36,910 bases of DNA from a virus: positions 1-36,910 of IMG/VR virus record IMGVR_UViG_3300035663_001720; one strand, 5' to 3'. A program made the translations under genes and the position numbers. Below, piece after piece: positions 14,450 to 21,796 of this stretch (positions are counted from its first letter, which is position 1; every line of letters begins with the position of its first letter). A model generated the notes under the pieces. The model was not told the origin of the DNA. It worked only from the letters and a program-made list of their open reading frames with translations, and made no database searches.

Positions 14450-16337
14450 AATTGCTAAATTAACTGATGCTATCTTAGATGCTCGACTCCCATCTTCCAT
14501 TAAAAGAATAGATTCAGTCATTACTGCTAAAACAAAAATTACTTTTCAATGCGCACTATGTGATTATCAGTGGCTAGCTAAACCTGATAATATCTTGCAT
14601 GGCAAAGGCTGCCCAGCCTGTGCCAAGTCGCTCCCTTTATCTAATGAAATTGTAGACCAACGTTTACTAGGTCGGCCGACGCAAAGAGTCGGAGACTATA
14701 TTAATAGTCGAACTAAAATCTGGTTTAGTTGCAAAAAGTGTCATTATCAATGGTTAACCACCCCACATACTATCTTAATTGATCAATGTGATTGCCCCAA
14801 ATGTCACAAGTTAAGAAAAAACGAAACACTAATTAATGATCTATTGATTAACTTAAATATTAAGTTTGAAACTCAAAAAGATATTCGGGCTTTTAATAAT
14901 CAAGAAGTTAACAAATATTATGTTGATTTTTATGTGCCAGAGTTGCGTTTAATTATTGAATATAATGGTCATCAGCATTATGCTCCCGTTCGTTTTGGTA
15001 ATAGATCGCTAGCTAAGTCAACTCAAGCCTTTCAAAAACAACAAATTAGAGATAATTATCTTCGGTCTTTTTGCTTTAATAATAACCTGAATTTATTAGA
15101 AATTGATGGCCGACGGTATTATTCAAATAAATTAACCACGTATTTAACAAAATTACTAACTGATATAGAAGGAAGCATGAAAAATTACGATTCTTTTTTT
15201 AAAACATACTCTGACAACGAAGAACAATTAGACTTTAAAATGGCGCATGAAACGGTAGGAGAAAAGCTACCCGTTATTTCAACGGGATCATTTATTTTAG
15301 ATGATGCTTTATCTTCTGGAGGATTGCCAGAAGGCAGACTCATTCAATACTATGGCGCTCCGGGTAGTGGTAAAACCTTATTAGCCATGTTAGCTATTAA
15401 GGAAGCTCAGCAACAAAATCCTTCAGCAGACCAGGTATTTATTGATGCGGAACAGACGTTTTCGCCTACTTGGGCAGAATCTCTAGGATTAGATACTTCT
15501 CGTATTATTTTGATTCAAGGCGATACGGCAGTCAATGGTCGTAAATGTTTTGAAATGTTATTAGGGGTACCGAAAGAAGATGTGAGAACGCATACCTTAA
15601 AAGGTCAGGCTAAAGATGGTTTGTTAGATAAGGTGGCGAATAAGGAGTTTGATATTAATTTGATTGTGCTGGACTCGTTGGGCTCTATTATTCCCCCCGG
15701 AGAAGACATCTCCGCCGTTGGCAAAATGAACATCTCCCTCCTAGCCCGCTTCTTAACCACCACCTTCCGCAAGCTATCTTTAGCTCTTTCTAAAACCAAT
15801 TGCCCATTAATTATCATTAATCATAAGAAAACCAGCATGGATCCTTATGGTTCCGATCATACTTTTTCTGGTGGCAATACTTATGCTCACTTCTTGAGTG
15901 CTAACGTCTATTTTGAACCTGTCAATCGGGCTGATGCTAAAATTTTAGATGAAAAAGAAAACAAAATTGGGCAAACCATTCGAGCTACGATCGAAAAGTC
16001 TAAATTTGGTCCTTGGCCACGCAAGTGTGAATTTAAAGTAGATTTTGGTATTGGAGTCATTGATAAGCATGAAGAAATTGCCACCTTAGCTTTAGATTAT
16101 AATGTAGTGCAAAAACCCACTAGTGTGACTCATGAATATGGAGAGCGAAAATGGGTTGGTTTTGCTAAGTTTTGCGAAGCTATTCAATCTGATGGTGAGT
16201 TAGCGGCAGAATTATTAGCTAAGATTAATCATGCTCGAGATTCTAAGTTAGAAACTAAGAGATTAGAGCAAGAAGCTAAAAAAGCCGAAAGTTTAGAGAA
16301 GGCTGGAAAATCGAAAAAAGGTAAAAAAGATGACTGA
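14442..16337 (+). CDS. recA: Zinc-ribbon/Vsr-like endonuclease fused in frame to RecA recombinase
   Basis: A 631-residue frame with two modules. Residues 1-245 are a homing-type endonuclease: two zinc-ribbon repeats (CALCDYQW...CPAC; CKKCHYQW...CPKC), then a Vsr-like nuclease with Asp162 in YYVDFYVP and IIEYNGHQHY with Glu173 and His177/His179. Residues 246-631 are a full RecA/UvsX-type ATPase (386 aa; T4 UvsX is 393): STGSFILDDAL, Walker A GAPGSGKT at 305-312, FIDAEQTF, Walker B LIVLDSLGSI, and a Lys-rich acidic tail. The frame has no stop between them. ATG 15177 (Met246) has AAGGA close upstream, so RecA alone may also be made by internal initiation. RecA forms filaments on ssDNA for strand exchange. 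The start overlaps the upstream gene by 8 nt. Confidence 0.9.
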   Translation: MSRIAKLTDAILDARLPSSIKRIDSVITAKTKITFQCALCDYQWLAKPDNILHGKGCPACAKSLPLSNEIVDQRLLGRPTQRVGDYINSRTKIWFSCKKCHYQWLTTPHTILIDQCDCPKCHKLRKNETLINDLLINLNIKFETQKDIRAFNNQEVNKYYVDFYVPELRLIIEYNGHQHYAPVRFGNRSLAKSTQAFQKQQIRDNYLRSFCFNNNLNLLEIDGRRYYSNKLTTYLTKLLTDIEGSMKNYDSFFKTYSDNEEQLDFKMAHETVGEKLPVISTGSFILDDALSSGGLPEGRLIQYYGAPGSGKTLLAMLAIKEAQQQNPSADQVFIDAEQTFSPTWAESLGLDTSRIILIQGDTAVNGRKCFEMLLGVPKEDVRTHTLKGQAKDGLLDKVANKEFDINLIVLDSLGSIIPPGEDISAVGKMNISLLARFLTTTFRKLSLALSKTNCPLIIINHKKTSMDPYGSDHTFSGGNTYAHFLSANVYFEPVNRADAKILDEKENKIGQTIRATIEKSKFGPWPRKCEFKVDFGIGVIDKHEEIATLALDYNVVQKPTSVTHEYGERKWVGFAKFCEAIQSDGELAAELLAKINHARDSKLETKRLEQEAKKAESLEKAGKSKKGKKDD

Positions 16338-16671
16338 TAAAGATTTTATGATTGGAACGGTAGGTTTGCCAACCATTAACAATATCACTAAAAAGCCATG
16401 TTATCTAGTTGAATTATTAGATAACATGGGTAAACAGCCTAAAAAAATATACTTTTTATCATTAGATAAGCCAGAAACTTTGAATGGGTTTATTCAAGTA
16501 AAAGGAATTTATTCTTCTTTATTAGAAGAAGAGTTAGTGAAAAAATTTGGTGAAATTCTTTCAGTCACGCCGAAAGAGCAAATTTTAGAATTAATGATAC
16601 CCTGGCATCGGGTATATAGTATTCGAAGCTTGGTATTTAATGCCAATAAGCCGTCTAGTTTGATTAAATAA
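16330..16671 (+). CDS. Small protein of unknown function
   Basis: A 113-residue protein overlapping the end of recA by 8 nt, so its translation is probably coupled to RecA. It is beta-rich in the first half (CYLVELLDNMGKQPKKIYFL) and ends in a helix and a basic tail; no cysteine cluster or catalytic motif. The middle segment EEELVKKFGEILSVTPKEQI could be a helical pair. I do not recognise a family. Its place between the recombinase and SSB suggests a DNA recombination or replication accessory role, by context only. Confidence 0.72.
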   Translation: MTDKDFMIGTVGLPTINNITKKPCYLVELLDNMGKQPKKIYFLSLDKPETLNGFIQVKGIYSSLLEEELVKKFGEILSVTPKEQILELMIPWHRVYSIRSLVFNANKPSSLIK

Positions 16672-16715
16672 TTTAATCGTTTGTGTATTGAAAATAGTAA
16701 AAGAAAGGGAATAAA

Positions 16716-17000
16716 ATGACATTTAATAGTAATAAAAGTTCGAAAAAATCCACCTCAGAAGAGATTGTTTTTAATCGAGTTAAGACTTTAGTTACCCGTA
16801 AGAAAAATTGGCTAGGAACGATGACTGAGTTAATGTTTGCCATTAATGGTAGCGCCTTAGTGACCAGAAATCCTGCTAACTTAAGAGTAGTGTTAAATAA
16901 AGTTGTAAATCGTTTACGTAATCAAAGAATTAGTGTGAAATTTTTCCGAGAAAAAGATCGTACTAGAACTCGATTTGTACAGTTTACCATGAATAAATGA
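16716..17000 (+). CDS. Small basic protein, possible winged-helix DNA-binding domain
   Basis: A 94-residue basic protein with a strong ribosome site (AAGGGA) before its ATG. The order helix-helix-helix-strand-strand is suggested by TELMFAINGSALVTRNPANL, VVLNKVVNRLRNQRISVKFF and DRTRTRFVQFTM, a pattern usual in winged-helix domains, where RLRNQRIS would lead into the wing. It is therefore likely to bind DNA or RNA, but I know no named family for it. It lies between the RecA and SSB genes, and a candidate promoter follows it. Confidence 0.7.
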   Translation: MTFNSNKSSKKSTSEEIVFNRVKTLVTRKKNWLGTMTELMFAINGSALVTRNPANLRVVLNKVVNRLRNQRISVKFFREKDRTRTRFVQFTMNK

Positions 17001-17025
17001 TAGTAGTCACACGATACTAAAATAA

Positions 17026-17055
17026 TTGTTAATATAAAAGTACATAGTGTACAAT
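17026..17055 (+). promoter_or_regulatory. Candidate sigma70-like promoter for ssb with overlapping palindrome
   Basis: TTGTTA at 17026-17031 and TACAAT at 17050-17055 are spaced by 18 nt (4 of 6 and 5 of 6 matches to sigma70). A perfect inverted repeat GTACA-TAG-TGTAC at 17040-17052 runs into the -10 box and could be a repressor site. The SSB gene begins 37 nt downstream with a strong AGGAGA ribosome site. Confidence 0.42.
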
Positions 17056-17092
17056 AGATAAATAACAGTAGATAAAAAAGTAGGAGATACAT

Positions 17093-17803
17093 ATGACAAC
17101 CTTTGGTGAAATTAGCTGGAATGATGACGTCTTTGGCGGCGATAATAAAAAAAATGTCAATAGTAAAGATTTATTCCTTCGACTAGAGGAAGGATCTAAC
17201 GAAATTAGATTAATTACTCAACCATTTCAATATTTAGTACACAAATATAAGAAAGAAGGAGATCCTGGATTTGGACAGAAGATTTCTTGTTCAGCTATCC
17301 ATGGCAGCTGTCCCCTTTGTGAATTAGGTGATAAGGCCAAACCCAGATGGTTTCTGGGAGTAATTTCCAGAAAAACTGGAACTTATAAAATCTTAGATAT
17401 TTCTTTTGCTGTCTTTTCTCAAATTCGTAAGTTAGCGCGCAATACTCAACGATGGGGAGATCCGACCAAATATGATATTGATATTGTGGTAGATAAAAAT
17501 GGCGGAGCAACTGGATATTATTCAGTGCAACCTATTTCTAAAGAGGCTTTGTCGGCGGCAGATCAACAAATTAAAGACAATGTTGATTTAGATGATTTGA
17601 AACGCCGAGCCACTCCATTAATGCCAGATGCCGTTCAAAAGAGAATGGATAAAATCAATGGCGTTGGTGAATTTGCCACCGCAGGAGCGCCTGCGATGAA
17701 AAAGGCGGGAGCTAAACCGGTAGCTAAACCAGCAGTCGTCAGCATGACCGATGACGAAGATATGGATGATGCATTTCCGGCCTATAATAGTGATGCAGAA
17801 TGA
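17093..17803 (+). CDS. gp32-like single-stranded DNA-binding protein
   Basis: A 236-residue phage SSB of the T4 gp32 type. The DNA-binding core contains a zinc site formed by Cys66, Cys73 and Cys76 (SCSAIHGSCPLCE), with His50 or His70 as the fourth ligand, as in gp32's His-Cys3 site. Aromatic residues KPRWFLGVI and the DISFAVFSQIRKLA segment fit the OB-fold core. The tail is Ala/Pro-rich and ends in an acidic stretch (TDDEDMDDAF) that in gp32 recruits partners such as polymerase and recombinase. It coats ssDNA in replication and recombination. It has its own likely promoter, a strong ribosome site and a terminator directly behind, which suits a highly expressed protein. Confidence 0.9.
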   Translation: MTTFGEISWNDDVFGGDNKKNVNSKDLFLRLEEGSNEIRLITQPFQYLVHKYKKEGDPGFGQKISCSAIHGSCPLCELGDKAKPRWFLGVISRKTGTYKILDISFAVFSQIRKLARNTQRWGDPTKYDIDIVVDKNGGATGYYSVQPISKEALSAADQQIKDNVDLDDLKRRATPLMPDAVQKRMDKINGVGEFATAGAPAMKKAGAKPVAKPAVVSMTDDEDMDDAFPAYNSDAE

Positions 17804-17825
17804 CCTAAAAAATAGGTAGTAATTT

Positions 17826-17855
17826 AAAAGGGCAAGTAGTAACTTGCCCTTTTTT
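17826..17855 (+). terminator. Rho-independent terminator after ssb
   Basis: GGGCAAGT at 17830-17837 pairs perfectly with ACTTGCCC at 17842-17849 around an AGTA loop, with AAAA before and a T-run at 17850-17855 after. This is a classic intrinsic terminator and separates ssb from ruvC. Confidence 0.92.
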
Positions 17856-17875
17856 ATTGGATAAAAGTGAGAAAT

Positions 17876-18442
17876 ATGACTCGGATTTTAGGGATAGATT
17901 GTTCTTCTACGACCATTGGTTATGGAGTGTTAGATATTGATGCTAATAATAACATTAGTTTAGTAGCGGTCTCCTATCTTAAACCGAATAAAAAAGGCTC
18001 GATTATTGAAAGAATTGTTTCGACTAGAGATGAGATTCAAAAAATAATGAATAAATACCAGCCCGATTTAATTGGCATTGAAGATATTATACAATTTATG
18101 CAAGGCAAGAGTACGGCGAAAACGATTATTACATTGACTACTTTTAATCGTATGATTGGGCTGTGCGCCTTCGATTTTTTAAAAAAGAGCCCGAGCTTAT
18201 TTAATGTAATGACCATCCGTCACGGATTAAAATTAAATAAAACGCTGCCAAAAAAAGAAGATATTCCGGAGCTTGTGGCCCACCATTTAAAGATTACATT
18301 TCCTTACGAGCGCTCGGCCAAAGGTAAAAAAAAGGGCGCCATCAAAATTGAAAATTTTGACATGGCTGACGGTTTGGCGGTAGCGCTATATTATGCATTT
18401 ATAGTAACTGGAAAAATTAAAAGAAAAAATAAGGTATTATGA
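17876..18442 (+). CDS. ruvC: RuvC-like Holliday junction resolvase
   Basis: A 188-residue RuvC-family nuclease with RNase H-like fold. Acidic residues expected for two-metal catalysis are visible: Asp8 in LGIDCSSTTIGYGV, Glu69 in IGIEDI, and Asp162/Asp165 in FDMADGLAVALYY. It should cut four-way junctions made by RecA-driven recombination and resolve branched DNA before packaging. ATG 17876 is preferred because MTRILGID is the usual RuvC start; a GTG at 17867 would add three residues. It follows the ssb terminator, so it begins a new transcription unit or depends on read-through. Its stop overlaps the dnaJ start by 4 nt (ATGA). Confidence 0.9.
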   Translation: MTRILGIDCSSTTIGYGVLDIDANNNISLVAVSYLKPNKKGSIIERIVSTRDEIQKIMNKYQPDLIGIEDIIQFMQGKSTAKTIITLTTFNRMIGLCAFDFLKKSPSLFNVMTIRHGLKLNKTLPKKEDIPELVAHHLKITFPYERSAKGKKKGAIKIENFDMADGLAVALYYAFIVTGKIKRKNKVL

Positions 18443-19383
18443 AATTAAGTGAAGCTTATAATATTCTGGGAGTACAGCCCAATGCCGACCCTGAAGCCGT
18501 GAAGAAGCAATATAAGAAATTAACTCGAGAATTTCATCCGGACATTAACAAGGAAGCCGGAGCCGAGGAAAAGTTTAAAAAAATAAATGAAGCTTACCAA
18601 GTGGTCACCTCGGGCAAAGAAGAGGGCGCGCAAATTCCTTGGCAAGGCTTTAATCCATTTGCGAATATGGATCCTTTTGGAATGAATCAACAAGTTATTC
18701 ATCCGGCAGATCCTGTATCTTTGCATATTAATATTTCTTTTAAAGATTCTATTTTAGGATGCAAGAAAGAACTAAAGTTTAATAGAAAAATTAAATGTAC
18801 TGAGTGTCAAGGTAATGGTAAGACTGTCATCCCCAGTAATTGTACGGAATGTCAAGGTAAAGGGAGAAAAGTAGTAACTCAAGGTCATATGACTTTTGTT
18901 ACTACTTGTAATAAATGTTATGGCAAAGTAGAGACTAAAAATTGTGTGAAATGTAATTCACAAGGAACTTTGACCACTGATACGGCTATTAGTGTTAATG
19001 TTCCAGGCGGTATCCAAAATGGAAATATCTTAAGATTAAGTCATATGGGTAATTTCATTACTACTTTTGGCCCATTGGATCAATATAGTGATGCTCATTT
19101 ATCGGTGTCAGTAGAAGCCGATCCGGAGTTATCATTACATGGGACAGATGTAGTTTGTACAGTTTCTATTCCATTAGTCCAGGCTATTACTGGCACTACT
19201 AAAACAGTTAGAACTATTTTAGGATCTCAAGAGGTAATGGTGCCGGCTAAATCTAAACATAAAGATGAAATCATTCTTACTAAATTAGGGGTCAATGGAG
19301 TCGGCAATCAAAAGGTAGTATTACATGTAGACTATCCAGAATTCACTGATAGTATGATTCAAGCTTTACAGGAGGTTGTGTGA
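18439..19383 (+). CDS. dnaJ: DnaJ-type co-chaperone
   Basis: A 314-residue DnaJ homologue (E. coli about 376). The J domain at 1-60 includes AYNILGV and the essential HPD at 33-35, so it should stimulate an Hsp70. A short Gly/Phe/Pro linker follows, then the cysteine-rich zinc domain (Cys120 to about Cys172) with four CxxC units; the third and fourth have lost the full CxxCxGxG form (CNKCYGKV, CVKCNSQG). The client-binding beta domains end the protein (VPGGIQNGNILRL). No DnaK is encoded in the window, so it probably works with host DnaK. It overlaps both neighbours by 4 nt, so ruvC, dnaJ and the zinc-ribbon gene are translationally coupled. Confidence 0.93.
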   Translation: MKLSEAYNILGVQPNADPEAVKKQYKKLTREFHPDINKEAGAEEKFKKINEAYQVVTSGKEEGAQIPWQGFNPFANMDPFGMNQQVIHPADPVSLHINISFKDSILGCKKELKFNRKIKCTECQGNGKTVIPSNCTECQGKGRKVVTQGHMTFVTTCNKCYGKVETKNCVKCNSQGTLTTDTAISVNVPGGIQNGNILRLSHMGNFITTFGPLDQYSDAHLSVSVEADPELSLHGTDVVCTVSIPLVQAITGTTKTVRTILGSQEVMVPAKSKHKDEIILTKLGVNGVGNQKVVLHVDYPEFTDSMIQALQEVV

Positions 19384-19706
19384 AAGTTTCTGCGATGTGT
19401 CCTGTGTGTCAAAAAGCGCAAGAGCCTTATTTGGATCCGCGTAGTAATAAAGTATATTGTTCTTTATGCGATGCAGAAATTAAAAATATTTCACATTTTG
19501 CTAAGATTCAAATGCAAACGACTAAACAAATAAGAATTCCGACTAAGGGAATTTCTGTTAAATGCAATAAATGTAAAAATGATAGTCGGCCTCAAATAGT
19601 AGAGGCTAAAGTAGTGTGTGGAACTTGTGCCGGACCCTTAGATAATTTAACTCCTATTTTTAAAGAAATGTTAAAAGAGCTCTTGAAAAAAGAAGAGAAT
19701 GATTAA
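19380..19706 (+). CDS. Zinc-ribbon protein of unknown function
   Basis: A 108-residue protein with four CxxC pairs: CPVC near 7-10, CSLC about 20 residues later, CNKC and CGTC in the second half. This gives two zinc ribbons in tandem. The C-terminus is a charged helix (PIFKEMLKELLKKEEND). It starts with GTG at 19380, overlapping the DnaJ stop by 4 nt (GTGA), with an excellent GGAGG ribosome site at 19371-19375. The close coupling to DnaJ suggests a linked function or a split-off zinc module, but no family is recognised. Confidence 0.78.
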   Translation: MKVSAMCPVCQKAQEPYLDPRSNKVYCSLCDAEIKNISHFAKIQMQTTKQIRIPTKGISVKCNKCKNDSRPQIVEAKVVCGTCAGPLDNLTPIFKEMLKELLKKEEND

Positions 19707-19710
19707 TTCT

Positions 19711-20307
19711 ATGCAAGAAATTAAGATAGATTATTTTGGCACTAAACATTATTATTGGAATGGTCAGCGACATCGAGAAGATGGCCCTGCCGTAGAATAT
19801 GCTGATGGAACTAAGATGTGGTTTATTCATGGTTTGAAGCATCGAGAAGATAGACCAGCTGTAGAGCATGCTAATGGAGATAAAGAATGGTGGCTTCATG
19901 GCCAAAGACATCGAGTAGGTCATCCAGCTTATGAGGGTGCTGATGGATCTAAACAATGGTGGCTTCATGGAAAACGGCATCGAGAAGATGGCCCGGCTCT
20001 AGAATGTGTTAATGGAACTAAAGAGTGGCGGATTCATGATCAACTCCATCGAGCAGATGGCCCAGCCCATGAAGGCGCTGATGGAATGAAAAAATGGTGT
20101 CTTCATGGTCAATTCCATCGAGAAGATGGTCCTGCATTAGAACATGCTGATGGATCCAAATTTTGGTTTATTCATGGCCAACAACATAGAGAAAATGGCC
20201 CTGCTATAGAATACTCTAATGGAGCAAAACAATTTTGGTTACAAAATTCTTTAATTCTTTCAGAAGAAGAATATTGGAGAATACTTAAGTTGAAAGCATT
20301 ATGGTGA
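19711..20307 (+). CDS. HREDGPA-repeat protein A (7 repeats)
   Basis: First of eight tandem paralogues. It has an N-terminal cap MQEIKIDYFGTKHYYWNGQ, seven copies of a 23-residue unit of the form HREDGPAxExxxGxKxWxxHG, and the shared C-terminal tail EEYWRILKLKALW. The repeats resemble beta-hairpin repeats of the MORN type (Gly-x-x-x-Trp/Tyr core) and should stack into an elongated beta sheet. Function is unknown; protein or surface binding is inferred from architecture. Start: an in-frame ATG at 19699 exists, but all paralogues begin MQ(E/K)I, so 19711 is chosen. Three repeats are divergent (HREDRPAVEH, HRVGHPAYEG, HRADGPAHEG). It follows the zinc-ribbon gene with a 4-nt gap. Confidence 0.85.
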   Translation: MQEIKIDYFGTKHYYWNGQRHREDGPAVEYADGTKMWFIHGLKHREDRPAVEHANGDKEWWLHGQRHRVGHPAYEGADGSKQWWLHGKRHREDGPALECVNGTKEWRIHDQLHRADGPAHEGADGMKKWCLHGQFHREDGPALEHADGSKFWFIHGQQHRENGPAIEYSNGAKQFWLQNSLILSEEEYWRILKLKALW

Positions 20308-20310
20308 AAT

Positions 20311-20559
20311 ATGCAAGAAATTAAAAATTATAAAGATGGCACTTCCAAATATTATTGGAATGGCCGATTACATCGAGAAGATGGTCCAGCGATAGAATGG
20401 TCTCATGGCACTAAAGAATGGTATCTTCATGGAAAATGTCATCGAGAAGATGGTCCAGCAATAGAGTGGACTAATGGAGATAAATATTGGTACCTTCAAG
20501 GTAAACAATATTCGGAGCAAGAATATTGGAGACGAGTTAAACTAAAAGCTTTATGGTGA
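20311..20559 (+). CDS. HREDGPA-repeat protein B (2 repeats)
   Basis: An 82-residue minimal member of the family: N-cap MQEIKNYKDGTSKYYWNGRL, two repeats (HREDGPAIEWSHG and HREDGPAIEWTNG) and the tail YSEQEYWRRVKLKALW. It shows that cap and tail are kept while the repeat number varies. It starts 3 nt after the stop of protein A; the ATGGTGA that ends protein A may act as its ribosome site. Function unknown. Confidence 0.85.
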   Translation: MQEIKNYKDGTSKYYWNGRLHREDGPAIEWSHGTKEWYLHGKCHREDGPAIEWTNGDKYWYLQGKQYSEQEYWRRVKLKALW

Positions 20560-20563
20560 AGTT

Positions 20564-21016
20564 ATGCAAAAAATTAAAGAAGATCACTGGGGAAAATATT
20601 ATTATTGGAATGGTCTCTTCCATCGAGAAGATGGTCCAGCAGCAGAATTCTACAATGGAGATAAAGATTGGTATTATTATGGTCAACGTCATCGAGAAAA
20701 TGGACCAGCCAGAGAATTTGCTCATGGCCATAAAGAATGGTGGCTTCATGGTCAACGTCATCGGGAAGATGGTCCAGCCAGAGAATATTATGATGGGTCT
20801 AAAGAATGGTATCTTCATGGAAAATGTCATCGAGAAGATGGTCCAGCGGCAGAATATTCTAATGGAGACAAATTATGGTATTTTAAAGATCAGCTTCATC
20901 GAGAAAATGGTCCAGCTATAGAATGTGAAGATGGTGCTAAAAGCTGGTATCTTCAAGATAAAGAATATTCAGAAGAAGAATATTGGAGAGTAGTGAAATT
21001 AAAAGCTTTATGGTAA
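20564..21016 (+). CDS. HREDGPA-repeat protein C (5 repeats)
   Basis: A 150-residue paralogue with cap MQKIKEDHWGKYYYWNGLF, five repeats and tail YSEEEYWRVVKLKALW. Two repeats have HRENGPA in place of HREDGPA. It starts 4 nt after protein B and is the last repeat gene before the inserted primase. Like its relatives it lacks a signal peptide, membrane segment or cysteine motif, so it is probably cytoplasmic or virion-borne. Function unknown. Confidence 0.85.
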   Translation: MQKIKEDHWGKYYYWNGLFHREDGPAAEFYNGDKDWYYYGQRHRENGPAREFAHGHKEWWLHGQRHREDGPAREYYDGSKEWYLHGKCHREDGPAAEYSNGDKLWYFKDQLHRENGPAIECEDGAKSWYLQDKEYSEEEYWRVVKLKALW

Positions 21017-21025
21017 ATAGTTATT

Positions 21026-21784
21026 ATGTTTAATAAAATTATTGATGCTTGCAAATATTTGCTGACTAGCTTTCCAGAAGCTCAAACTAGCAAAGAATAT
21101 CTAGATTCAAGAATCTCCGCTAGTAGTCAAGAACTATTTGATTTTGGATTTTTCCCCAATTTAGATAATTTGCCCGTATTAATTGATTTGGTCGGAGAAG
21201 CTGAACTAATTAATAGTAATTTGCTGTATTCCAAAATTATTGAAGATTCTGGAGGGATTAGGTCTCTTAATTTTTGTTATTTTGAACATTATCCTATTAT
21301 TATGCCGTTTAAAGATCCATATGGGGAAATAGTTGGTATTGTGGGTCGAACCTTATTAAGCGAATCAGAATATAAAAACTTAGGTATACCTAAATACAAG
21401 AATACTAAGAACTTTAAAAAAGGCAATTTTTTATTCGGCTTATATGAAAATAAAGAACATATTATTAAAAATAATAGCGTTTATTTGGTAGAGGGTCAAT
21501 TTGATGTAATTAAAGCAAGAGAAAAAGGCTTTAATAATATGGTAGCCTTAGGGACTTCTAGTATGACAGATTATCAATTCTCTGTTTTAAGTCGTTATAC
21601 CGATAATATATTTTTATTATTGGATAATGATGAGGCCGGAGAAAAGGGTCGTAAATTTATTACCCATAAATATGGCAAATATGCAAATATTCAAAACTTT
21701 TACTTGCCTGATCAGTACAAGGATGTAGATGATTATTTTTCATTATCTCAAGAAGATACCTTATCGTTTGCAGTTAAAGTGTGA
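21026..21784 (+). CDS. DnaG-like primase core with TOPRIM domain
   Basis: A 252-residue primase-like protein. Residues 90-145 resemble the N-terminal subdomain of the DnaG RNA polymerase core (IIMPFKDPYGEIVGIVGRTL, GNFLFGLYENK). The TOPRIM part follows: VYLVEGQFDVIKA with Glu156 and Asp160, the Gly-containing ALGTS loop, and LLLDNDEAG with Asp200 and Asp202. Neither an N-terminal CHC2 zinc finger nor a C-terminal helicase-binding domain is present, so template recognition may depend on another phage protein. It probably makes RNA primers for the phage DnaE. It interrupts the HREDGPA array, with gaps of 9 and 12 nt to the flanking repeat genes. Confidence 0.85.
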   Translation: MFNKIIDACKYLLTSFPEAQTSKEYLDSRISASSQELFDFGFFPNLDNLPVLIDLVGEAELINSNLLYSKIIEDSGGIRSLNFCYFEHYPIIMPFKDPYGEIVGIVGRTLLSESEYKNLGIPKYKNTKNFKKGNFLFGLYENKEHIIKNNSVYLVEGQFDVIKAREKGFNNMVALGTSSMTDYQFSVLSRYTDNIFLLLDNDEAGEKGRKFITHKYGKYANIQNFYLPDQYKDVDDYFSLSQEDTLSFAVKV

Positions 21785-21796
21785 AATGGTTAACTT

